NCBI RefSeq assembly: GCF_000327385.1
Contig: NW_008709663.1
Location: 1,373,673 to 1,437,672 of the forward strand
DNA: 64,000 nucleotides
Origin: Lottia gigantea
Lineage: Eukaryota; Mollusca; Gastropoda; Lottiidae
Reading direction: 5' to 3'
The notes beneath the pieces are model-generated. The model was not told the DNA's origin. It did no database searches and worked only from the letters and a program-made list of their open reading frames with translations. How positions within the stretch are numbered: the stretch's first letter is position 1; each line of letters opens with the position of its first letter. A program made the position numbers and the translations under genes. Below are positions 37,201-49,200 of the stretch, in pieces.

Positions 37201-40200
37201 GGTAGAATGATTTCAGTAATCTAAGTTGTTAACCTTGTAAAATTGTCAAGAGGTTAAGACAAAGACAAGCTGGTAGAAAGGAACCTTGAGAACCTCAGTT
37301 GTTATCCTTGTAAGTCATGCTAAGAGGTTTGACCAAGTACAAGGTCAAGGTGGTAGAAAGGATCCTCATGACCCAGGTTGTTATCCTTGTAAAATTGTCA
37401 AGAGGTTTGAACCAGGACCAGCTGGTAGAAAGGATCCTTGAGAACATCAGTTGTAATTCTTGTAAAATTGTCAAGAGGTTTGACCAAGTACCAGGTGGTA
37501 GACAGGATCCTTGAGAATTGATATGAATGGAGTTTTACATCCTACTTTTCTGCACCTACTGTCAAATAGAGAAAACAGCCTGCCATTCTTACATTTGGCA
37601 TCACCTTAAAATTAATTTTTAGACTTACTCGACATCATTGGGATTTTTGTTCACCCCGATTATAATATCCTGACTATCTAGTCCAACTAAACTAACTGGT
37701 AGAGCCCCTTTAATAATCTTATCAGGAGTAGGGGAAGTAACTCCATCTATCTTCGTCTCTAATTCAAATTGGTTAGCTGTAAACTGAGCTATTACCTGGA
37801 ATTGACGATAACGTTAAATTATACATGTAGTTTTGTATTTCGGATAAACTGAGGCTCTTTGTGCCACAGGTAAATATTTAGCATCCAATCAAAGCTCAAA
37901 TCAAATAATTGAATAAAAAAAAAATCATTTCGTTTGTATCTTAAAACACTGCATAAAAATCTTGTGTTAGGGTGTATTGAGACGAGTCTCAATGAAAGCA
38001 CTGGCCTAGGTCACAGAGCAATAGATAAGTCTATTAATTATGTGAAAATTAGTTAGTCATTAGTATGATTTTAGTTGAAAAGACACAAACACAAAAATAC
38101 ACTGCATGTTATATAATATACTGTATATAGTCATGGTACTAGTCCTGAAATAAGTATTCCCTGAAATCTAACTCAGAAATAGATTAATTTATTGATAGAA
38201 CATGATACATTTATATTAACTTGTGTGAGACTCTGTGTACTACTGATGAAGGTTTGGATAAAAACACAATTTTTGAATGTTATTACAGTTACAGGTTATA
38301 TGAAAGGTTCAATGTTTAATCCTGACAAGATCTAAATATTTCCAAATGATTTATGACCTTGGCCTCCATTTATCAGTGATGGACAAAAGAGTCTTGGTAT
38401 TCCAAAATGCTGATGTTTTGTGAACTACAGCAAGAGGTTCAAAGTTCAAATACGACTTTGTTCAAATCATTACATTATGATCTATTATCAATAAACCACG
38501 CCTAATGTTCCACATGAAATGAAATTGGGCACTTTTTGCAGATGCACCATTTTTTTGGACCAATCATACCTGTCATTTTAAGATACTCTGTGACATATAG
38601 AAAAGATATATATAGAAATAGTGCGTAAAATTCCTAGTTTGAGATATTTTTTAAGGAATTATGTGATGTTCTAGTACTTCTGAAGAATATTTACAAATAT
38701 TCAAGACTTAAATCAACTCCCCAAAATGCCACATCTAAACCTTTAAGAAATCAATATTTACCTGTACCCACTCCCCTGTGTTGTATTTCTTCTGACTTTT
38801 GGCTGTGAACATGTTGGCACTCGTACCATATTCAAAATTCACGTTACCATCTTGTAAAAACAGGGTGTATTTGGTTAACTTGTCCGAAGAAATAACCAAT
38901 AATATCGCAGCATTTGGGTTAAATGTTCTGAACTTTATTGTCAAGTACAGCGAAGATCTTGCTGCTAAATTCAGCGTGGATTGACTCAAGAGAAGATAAC
39001 CTGAACCATCAATGCTGACACCTGGTGAGAGATTATCAGGCTTGGTTTGTAATGGTTGACGACAACATTTTGGTTCCCAGTTCAGATCAATCGCCTCCTG
39101 CCACAAGTTGACATCATTTCCATTGAAATCAGCTTTTTGAACGCAGCCCAAGAAATTTCTTGTTCTAACTTTGGTAGTCTGGAATAATGATATGGGCTTT
39201 TTATTTTATTTTCTACTTAATGCTGGTAATTTCACGATTTTGCTGAAAGGACATGATATATGCAGATATCCAATAAGCTCATAGTATATAATCTAATTTT
39301 TAGCACAAATTTTAAGTAAGTTTTATACCCATTTTTTAAATACTGTGCTTAAAGTCTTTTGCTCCACTTTGTATTTAACATCTGCCCTACCTGTTGAGTT
39401 GTATAAACACCAACAGACATCTAGTGAGCTAGTAGATTCTGGCTGCTTCTTTTCCCACGAGAAGTTACCTCCCTCACCCAAAGCAGTGTGATATCCCCAC
39501 CCATTTTTTTAGCCCCTACCAGTAAGTTGTATAAACACGACCAAACATCAATGGAATGTTGATCAGTAAATTCTGGTATTGGTTCCTTATTTCCGTCACT
39601 GTAGCCTGCTCCTCCAAACCATTGATTGCGATCCCCACCCTCCTTCTTTGTTCAGCCCTACCCTCTGCCCTACCTGATATGTAGAAGGAAGACCACCAAA
39701 CATTAATGGACTGTTGACTAATAGATTCTGACTGCTACTCTTGCCTCGGCCTGCCATTGTGGCAAGACCTCCAGTAGATAAAACTTTTACAGTTAAATGG
39801 CCACTGTTACCATATCTACAAATACAAAGTGTTAGATTGTCATACATCTTTCTCTAGACACTTCTGTATATAATGGACACAAATACAATTTTGTATAGAA
39901 ATGCTGAAAATTTGAGAAATACTGTAATTTAACCACTTGAAAGAACTAAAATGGACTAAGACGAAATACCAAAGTTAAAGATGGATTTATCATTATCTAT
40001 ACCTACCTTGAAGCTATGATCTTGGCCCAACATCCATCACAAATTACAGCTGGATTCTCAATTGTCACTGGATCCAGGTTGGTGTTATAATCGAACGTAA
40101 CTTTACCAGCCACTAACTCAAGCGAGAGTTCTGCACCAGAATTGGTGTTCTCTGTGAAAAATATCAAACCGTTGGTAACTCCTGATTCTTTTCGGAATTC

Positions 40201-43200
40201 CAGAGAAATATCATTATAATTCTGATCAGATGTGGTAATAGGGTTCGTCACGGAGATCGGTGAACTGCCGTTAAAATGGATGGGTTGTTTTAAAGTTTTC
40301 AGTTTCGATAATGCTGTAGCTATCTTTGCCTTAATGCTTGTAACTTTACTTTCCAACGATTCTTTCAGAGTCTGTGTTTCTGTTTTTAATCCGTTAACGT
40401 GTTCTATTTGACGATTCATTGTATCAATGTTTGTGTTGTGGGTGGTCACTGAAATATAACGATATTATTAGATCTGTGACAGCCCGTCGCCAGGAATGAA
40501 TTGGTGCTGGGGCTCAGATTTTGTTCTGAGAAAAAAGACCCCTAAAACTCATTTCTGACAATTTTGAGCTGCCAAAAACATATCAAAATCTATATCTGTT
40601 TGATTTTGTACAAAGACACTGTAAATGAATCAATCTCTGCTGAACTGAAGAAGGCTTTGATGGGGTTTAATTCTCACTTGCTGGGGCCCAGCCTCCACGG
40701 ACTGCACCCGAACGATGGGGCTGCTGTGTTAGCACTTTTTTAGACTCAAATTACAATGTGGCAGTGTAAGGGAAGAATCAGAAATAAGGTGAATACTTAC
40801 AACTCTGTTCTGTATTAGTTATAAGTTGATTACCAGTAGCTGATAGATCTTTCAGTGTGTTTATCTGACTCTCTCGTGTATTCAGGTTACTAACGTGGGC
40901 ATCGCTAGTCGCCGTCAGTCTGGTTAACAGTTCTTCAGCTTGACTGACAGCTACATCACCCTCAGATACCACTTGGTTAACTGTGTTCGCTGAAATTATA
41001 AACGTGCATGAATATTCTTTCTCTTGAATCCTTGACACTGTTCAGTGAGTTGGCCTGCTAGCACTTACATTTAAGTTGAAATTCAGAATTCAGAATGTCC
41101 TGATCATGATTGTCAAATATTTTACAGAGCAAGAGAATTTCTGTCTGCTAAAAGACTTCCATTTTGTATATGTATTGACTCCATCTTTTACATTTTTAGA
41201 CATGAAGACACCAGAGTTTTATCTCCAGTGACTGACTGAAAACTGACTGAAAACTCATTTATTAGGGTGACTACAGTAGGCTTTGCATTAAGATTGACCA
41301 AGTTGTGTCCATTCTAAGAGGTAGTATTTTTTAAACAGGAATTGCAAAATTTGAGACTGAAATAGGTAAGGTGCAAATTGACGCCAACAGTGTTGTTAAG
41401 TTTTATTTGTGAAAGACAAACCTTCTGATGTTGTTTTAAGCTGATTGGCGCTAGCTGTCATCTGATTGATTAATGTTTCTACTTTGTTCCAGTCATTTAC
41501 AGTTTCTACCAGGCTGGCATTGGCACTTTCAATACGACTCTTTAACACTGAAATCATAAAAAATCCAAAATGATGTTAAGATTGCAGGATATTCCATTCT
41601 CTAAAGCAATATTTGATACTTTGTTTTAAAATCTGTTTTTAGTATCTTTTGACAGTTAATTCACAAGAAAATCTCCCTCTCAGTTCGATATTCTATGAAA
41701 GATTTTATCCCAATGAGTTCATTACCTTGAAATAAAAAATAATATAAAACTACAATTTCTAAATTTTAGGCCTAATCAACAATAAACAACAGTCAAACTT
41801 GTATTAAGCAAGTGGTCAGGGGGTGTTTAAAATTGGACCCATATTGAAGGTCGTTGCTTCAGATGAAATTTCAAGAAGGCATCACTGTTAGTCTGATTTT
41901 AGACAAAGTTCTCCATAGATCAAATCATTTTATTATGCTCCAAAAGTCCCAAAAGAAAAGGGACGTTTCATTTAATATGATCAATTAGCAGTAATGATTG
42001 TATTTGGGGTCAGGGTCAGGGTCAGGGGTCAGTGTCAGTGTTATGCTTAAAATTGGAAGCTTACTGACGGACAGACTGTACAGTGATATCTGAAAAATAT
42101 TATAACTTAACCGTCTATTACATTATCTAAGCCATTTTTAAACCTAAGTCCCAAATACAAAATAAAAAATCATTTAACAAGGTACAGATTTGGTTAGGAA
42201 ACTTTAAAAACCCACCTTCTGTACCATAATTCAGAGAAGTAAACTCTGTTCTCATCTGTTCGCTGGCTAATTTCGCTGTATTGGCTAAAGTTTCTAAATT
42301 CATGACACTTATTCCTGCCATCATTGTTCGTGTTTCTTCGATAGTTTTATTGGCGTTTCCTGACAGATTCAGAGCATCGTTTAATAATGGTGTAACTTTC
42401 TCGTAGCTATTTATAGCATCGACTGCATTATCTCCCCTTCCTTTTACCTCTAAAAATGTCCTGAAATGAATTGACTCAAAAGTCTTGCCTTGTTTTAGGA
42501 TATGAAACATAAAATGACAAGTTGACTTGTAATAAAGGAAAAAATAAATCACACACTAACGTGCAAGTTGTCGTATGATTTATATTTTCCTTATTTTAAG
42601 ATACAGATTTTGTTAGTAGAGAGCTTTAGACACAACTCATTGACCTCTCAGATGACTGGAACACTAGTTTGCAATGAGGTGAAAGTTGCCATGACAACAG
42701 CATTCTAGGGATCTCGTTAGCAACAAGCCTGTAAGTAATTGAGCCACCACGCCACACCATTGGTTATTTACTGAATGAAATAGAGTTTTACATCCTGCAT
42801 ATCTGCACCTGATTTGGCTACTGCAGCGTTCCCTCTTTGATTTTCAATTGTCAAGGAATCTATGTTAGTGGCATCTTCACAAAGTCCAGCTATTACAAAC
42901 TTCATAGTTATACCTCAACTGCAATAGCCACCTTTCCTGTAGTACGTAAGTTTGTAATTGCAGCTATTTGGTTGGATTGTTCGGTTGTGAAAACACCCAA
43001 TCAAAGTTCTTGACTGCAGTCTGTAAACAATATGTCACCATGTTTATAGTCTCTCTGTCGAGAGCTCTGACTGGCTGTTTTCCCTAACGTACAATCCAAT
43101 CAAATCTCTAAAACAAAAGTGAGCACCGCAGCTTCCAACTGATAACTTACTGGTTTAACAACTCGGCAGCATTCATCAGACTCCTAGCTGTAATTTCAGC

Positions 43201-46200
43201 AGCAGCTACTGTCTGTACCTCGGCATCTCTGGCAGTCTCAGCTGGTCCAAGAGTTCTGTTTAATTCCGCAGCGCCATTTACGAAATTATCATAACCTGAG
43301 ATATAGCATTAAGAGAAGACATATTGTACAATCATTAAAAAGAAAAAGAAGCACACCATTTTTTACAAGGATAGCAACTTGTTCCTGAGGATCCTTTCTA
43401 CCAGCTTGTCCCTGGCCAAACCTCTTGGCATTGATCTTACAGGGGTAATAAAAAGATTCACCAAGGATCTTTCTACCAGCTTGTCCCTGGCCAAACCTCT
43501 TGGCATTGATCTTATAGGGGTAATAAAAAGATTCACCAAGGATCTTTCTACCAGCTTGTCCCTGGCCAAACCTCTTGGCATTGATCTTACAGGGGTAATA
43601 AAAAGATTCACCAAGGATCTTTCTACCAGCTTGTCCCTGGCCAAACCTCTTGGCATTGATCTTACAGGGGTAATAAAAAGATTCACCAAGGATCTTTCTA
43701 CCAGCTTGTCCCTGGCCAAACCTCTTGGCATTGATCTTACAGGGGTAATAAAAAGATTCACCAAGGATCTTTCTACCAGCTTGTCCCTGGCCAAACCTCT
43801 TGGCATTGATCTTACAGGGGTAATAAAAAGATTCACCAAGGATCTTTCTACCAGTAATCCTTGCATTGATCTTTCCCAGATCATTAACACGACTTGATAA
43901 TAAGGAAAGATGAGTTATTCAAGGTCATCAGATTTTCACATGCCAACCGAGATTAGAACCCACCACCACCATTTGTTTGATGTAATAAAGTTAATGACGT
44001 AATGTGCAGGTTGTTAAGCTTTAACTGAGTTTAACATACCAGTTGGAAGTGGTTTAAGGTCGTCTGCTACAGCAGTCATTGCCACGCCGTTATAAATAGC
44101 ATCATGTTTGAGCACAGCAGCTTTCCCACTGTCCAAATCAGTCTGGGCTGTTTTAGTTTCATTGTCAGCTTTCGATATCAGTTTACCAGCTTCTAAGACA
44201 TTCTCTTCTGTGTTTGTTTTGTATCTCTGGAAAATACAGCAACTCTTGTTACCGTCTGGCTTATAACATTTCAGTAACTTATGATGATTTTAGTATTGCA
44301 GTCATCTGATTGGTCATTTACTAAAATTGATTTTATATCAAATTTTATTATCCAATCAGATTACTGTATATAGGGGTAATTGTGTATGGTGTTAATTTGC
44401 AGTAATGGAATTGAGCGGTTGTTCCCCTTCCCCCCTCCCTAAAATATTAACATTCGACTATAGGAGGATATTTTGTTTTCAGCACAGATGGAGACTTGAG
44501 GTTATTGTGATGTCATTTCATTTCGCACGATGTTATGAAAATTGTCATGACAACTCACCCTGGCAGTGGTTTGTTTTGTTCGGATGTCTGTTTCTTTGGC
44601 CAGTAATGCCACTAGCTCCTGTTCCTTATCTAGCACGGATTTGGCTCCCGACTGGATGTCCGTTTCTACCGTACTCGACTGTGTTTTTATATTATCTATC
44701 AAACCAGACTGGAAAATCAAAACAAAAATCAACACAACGTAATCAATTGGGTTCTGCAAAATTCCTTCAAACTCAAATGGACAAAGATATCAAGAATTAA
44801 ACTTTGAATCCAAAGTCTTGAGTTTTTCTATTCAGACGAATTTGTTTCCTCTTTCAGTTTTTTTGGAAAATGCCATAGTTTTATCTAAATTGGCATAATC
44901 TGAATCTGAAAAGAATTCTGAAGCTAGGTTCTTCAAAATGCATGAGTGGTTTCTAACCTAACAGTGCCAAAAACCTTAACAGATATCAGCAGAATCAGAA
45001 AATAATTACGAAGCTAGGTGTCTGCAGAACGAGTGAGTGGTTTCTAACCTAACAGCGCCAAACACCTTACCTGTTGACTGACTTTAGTATCCATACTACC
45101 AACCCTTGTTACATCTTTTATCTTGGCCAGAACTGCGTCTGCCTTCTGTTTCTCCGCGGAGAAATCTAGACTAATACCACTGCCATCAGAACTACCTTGG
45201 TTCAATATCTGAAAGATAATGAAATAGAGTCACATATCCAACTTTTATGCTCTAGTTACGATAATTAAGAAAGGCAATGTCATGTAGTGTGCAATGAGGG
45301 AAATTCAACCAGGCTGGCAGTATTGGCCAAAAGCTTGATATTGTGTTAACAGAACAGAATTAAACAGACAGGTTCGCCATCTGTTGGACCAATTCTACAG
45401 TAGTCTGAGAAACAAGAATATTTTAGCTGAGCTAATCAGTGTTCACAGCTCACCATCAAAATTTGAGCCTTCAAATCCATGTGTGTCCAGAATTATCTGA
45501 GTTTGAAAGTTAAAATGACAACTCGTCTTTTCTTAAGACTCTGCCATATACATTTATATAGAAAAGACATCTATAGAAAAAAAGAAAGTGAGGGTAGTGT
45601 AGGCCTACTATAAGTATTTTATGCTCCCCATCATTGAAAAAACAAATTAAAGATCGAACCAACCTGTGTAGCCGTGGTGTCCCATGTTGTCAAGGTTAAA
45701 TCATAGTTCGATGATTTCTGTTTGACAGCTGAAGCATTACTAAGTACCATATTACTTTTTGTTACCATGACAACAATTTTATTATTTGCTGCGGTACAGT
45801 CGTTTTTATACTGTTCAGTTCCTTTTTCTAAACGCGTCACCTGTAAAACGAAATGGAAAATTTAAGAAATCTCTTTTTAAATTTAATAAGATTTTCATAA
45901 CAATTTCACAACATAGAGAAGTAAATCAAAACGACTTGAAATGGAGTCTGGATTCCAAAATCTTACTGATACTAAATTGGACATATTTCAGATATCTTTA
46001 CAGACCCCTTCATATTTCACTTGATAAATATCTGTACCCTTTTTAAGAATTTTTAATTGTTTTGTATATAAAATCAGGACAGTAAGTTTTGCAAATAAAG
46101 GTAAATTCAACAAAGGACTTTAAGCGTGCATATGAACAAAAAAGGAAACAGAGCTCCATTGGTGAACTCTGAACAGGGTCCGTCTGTTCCAATGACGACG

Positions 46201-49200
46201 TAAGAGAAGGTTGACAGAACATTGAAGATTTACCTCCCTTGTTGAAAGGGGCGTGGTTATCTTGTCAACTGTGATACGTCAACTCTGGCCTTAATCGAAC
46301 GGATATGAATATTCAAAATGTTCACCTCTTTTCCTTTTTCCGCCATTTTAAATTCTGTCTGCACCTACATTTTTCTCAGCAGATATGTAATGAATTCTGA
46401 ATCCTTTTCCAAATCTGTTTGTTTTATTGAACTTCCTGAGCGTGCAGAATTCACCAATCGAGCACGACCATGGAAAATCTTACCTGTGACATGAGTTTGT
46501 CTATTTCTGTATTACTACTAGTAGTTAAACTGGAGAGATTAGCTGTCACACTGGTTTGAGACGAACCACCTCCTAGTCCTAGGTTACCCAGGGTCATATT
46601 TAACTCTGACTGCAGATTACGTAGCACCATGTCTTGTTCTTGTATCCCTGAAACTTTCTGAGTTCCGCTCCACAATTCTGCGTATCTTTCGATCTGTTTT
46701 AAAGTGTCGTTACCTAGAGACTGTTCACACTCTCCACATGCTGAAAGAGTTAGAATGAGAATGAAAATAAATCTTACGAGCTACTTTCTACTATTATTTG
46801 ACCAACAATGCCATGCTGACATTTTCGTAAAGATACTTAACATTGACAACAGTTAGACAAGGTGTATTTTTTATCCAAATGACAGGACATATTTCCAGCC
46901 TATCAGGGGGAGCCTGGTTGAAAAATCTATAGGTTAAAATATAGGACAGTACTTGAATCTATGCTTGAATGAAGCTCAAACCTCTACACACTGATTGTAC
47001 ATGTACATGTATGACAATTTAAGATTTCTAGAATCCTACTAGCTTGTCCTTGGCAAAACCTCTTGATTAGCTTACGATCTTCGACAATATCTTTATTAAT
47101 TTGATATCAAATAGAGTGCTTTCAAAGCATATTCTTAGCCCCCTCGACATTCAGTCCTTTCCCCTCCCCCATCATTCAGGAACCCACATGTATGCCTTTA
47201 AGGGTATGGGAGCATGCTTATCTCAACCCCTTGCTTCCATCACTTTTGTTCTATTTGGAGAGTATACAGTACAGCTTGGTTGGATGGGACAAAATTTTTG
47301 ATTCAACAAGGTCTGGCATCAAAGTATATCTGAGTTAAACCCCATTTCAACTCGGTAGACAAGTGACTTGATAAGTTTGTCACGTTGTTTAGTTTAGACG
47401 AGTGAATAATAATAACACAATGCTAAAATCTAAGAAACCTACCAGTACAGCCGGCTTCACTGAACCCAGAATAAAACTTCATACATTCATTACATTGTCT
47501 TCCACTTACTCCTGATTTACAGTCACATTGACCTGATGTCTTGTTACATGTCATCTGACCAGTTACAGTTCCAGTTACATTACAGTTACAAGCTACAATA
47601 GATATAGTGTTAGTTACATAATGATATATGACAAGATATAAGGCAAGGTGAATAAAACACAAGATAAATAACAATATTTTACAAGGATGAGAACTTATGT
47701 TCTCTGGGATCTTTTCTACCAGCTGGTCCTTCATCAAACCTCTTAGTATCCATTTTACAAGGAAAACAACTTAGTTTCTTAGAATATTTTCTATCCACTG
47801 ACAGTAGGTTGACTGGAATAATGAGGAAAGATGACTTATTCATTATACTTTTGTAGATCGACCTAGATTAGAACCAACAACCACCATTTATTCCAAAGTA
47901 ATGTACACATTGTAAACATTCAAGATGACTTATTCAAGGTCACCAGACTTTCACACACTAACTGAGATTAAAACCAGCTACCACCATTTGTTTTCCATGT
48001 AATGGACATGATGTAAAGATTATAATGCTCAAAGCAAATGAGTTACAAATTTTGGGCATTCAGGTGTGTTTTGATTAAATGGCCACAATGTATAGCAAGA
48101 TTCCGATTGTCTGTCCACCTAGCACCATATTTGGAATTTAATTTTAAGATTGGCCATGTTTTATAAGAAATCTGTTACATTACCTTCACAAGGTTGAGTT
48201 GGTAAACCAAAATATCCATCTTCACAGGTATCACATTTATCACCCTGAACGTTAGGTTTACACGTACATTTCCCATCAGCATCATTACACTGTAACGTGG
48301 TACTTCCTGCCTCAATACAGTTACACGGTACACAACCTGAAATCAAAATATAATCTCACATCGTGTTTCAATACAGTTACACGGTACACAACCTGAAATC
48401 AAAATATAATCTCACATCGTGTTTCAAAATCCCAGATATTTGTTAGCATGGAAATATCATATCATAAAACCATCACCAATACGGACATCTTCACTTTCCT
48501 GGAACCCTGAGACTCCTCTAAGCAATTTTTAGTGTTCCAGTCATCTGATTGGTCAGGTATTATCTTGACCTATGCCAGGATTGAACACTGGACTTTCAGG
48601 TTAACGAGCAAGCGTCTAATTCACTGAGCCATCCACCACTGCTCCTTACACTGTAGGTTAAATGGACAAGGAAGAAACAAGGAAAAATTCTTGGAATACG
48701 AACCAAATGACCGGCGATCAGAGTATCCCCAGAATCCTGTTTTACATTTACTACACTGTCTGGTACCAACCCCTGTGTAACACGGACATTGTCCTGTACT
48801 GGTGTCACAAACTGAGGAACTTGAACCCCCTGGGGAACATGCACAATCTGAAATATATAATAAGACATATGACACACTTTATTTTGGATATCTTTAAAGA
48901 ATTAAAGGGATTGTTAAGAGGTTTTCTAAAATGTGTATCAGGGACACTGATAGCAGTAATTTGAACCACTTACTTTTCAGTGAAATTGCAAGAGCCAAAG
49001 ACGTCTGACTTCATGTTAATTAATGCTATAAGTGTCCCCGATACACATACAATTTTAGAAAACCTTTATTAGCAGTCGTGATAACAAACCTTCCTGGGTG
49101 CAGTTATCAAGATTCTTCAGATTCAGATTATTACCTGTGATATCATAATCTTTAAAACTGCTTCTGAGAAAACCAAAAATACGGCATCTATCATAACCCA

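Larger units (their letters stand above)
34075..40448 (-). other. LAMA5-like: Laminin alpha exons 32-39: LG1, LG2 and LG3
   Basis: Exons 40007-40448 (shared with the end of the coiled coil), 39674-39815, 38762-39178, 37629-37795, 36926-37067, 36039-36191, 35267-35415, 34075-34260. LG1 spans about IHFNGSSPISV to the FLGCVQKADFNG strand, with the CC pair in exon 34. LG2 runs from SPGVSIDGSGYLLL to NFAGCLKELKFG, and LG3 from ILNGMRFTSLTSTAEL to SLIGSIRELKVNSV. LG1-3 of alpha chains form the integrin-binding head. LG3 has Ser instead of the usual Cys in 'F.GC'. Confidence 0.88.
40007..46740 (-). other. LAMA5-like: Laminin alpha exons 23-32: coiled-coil domain II/I
   Basis: Exons 46484-46740, 45664-45840, 45071-45208, 44559-44708, 44040-44226, 43151-43295, 42216-42460, 41422-41547, 40801-40989, 40007-40448. 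Exon 23 starts with ACGECEQS, the paired cysteines that in laminins make interchain disulfides at the start of the trimer. About 600 residues rich in Asn, Thr, Ala, Leu and charged residues with heptad character follow (for example LIDNIKTQSSTVETDI, AEELLTRLTATSDAHVSNL, LKESLESKVTSIKAKIATAL), with no Pro-rich breaks. It ends at KLKTLKQP just before LG1 in exon 32. Confidence 0.88.

Noticed and set aside
43363-43897. Overlapping 172- and 175-codon frames on both strands
   Set aside because: By-products of the 75-bp array; no start context, codon bias or splice structure.
44405-44800. 131-codon plus-strand frame
   Set aside because: It lies across laminin exon 26 on the opposite strand and is its shadow.
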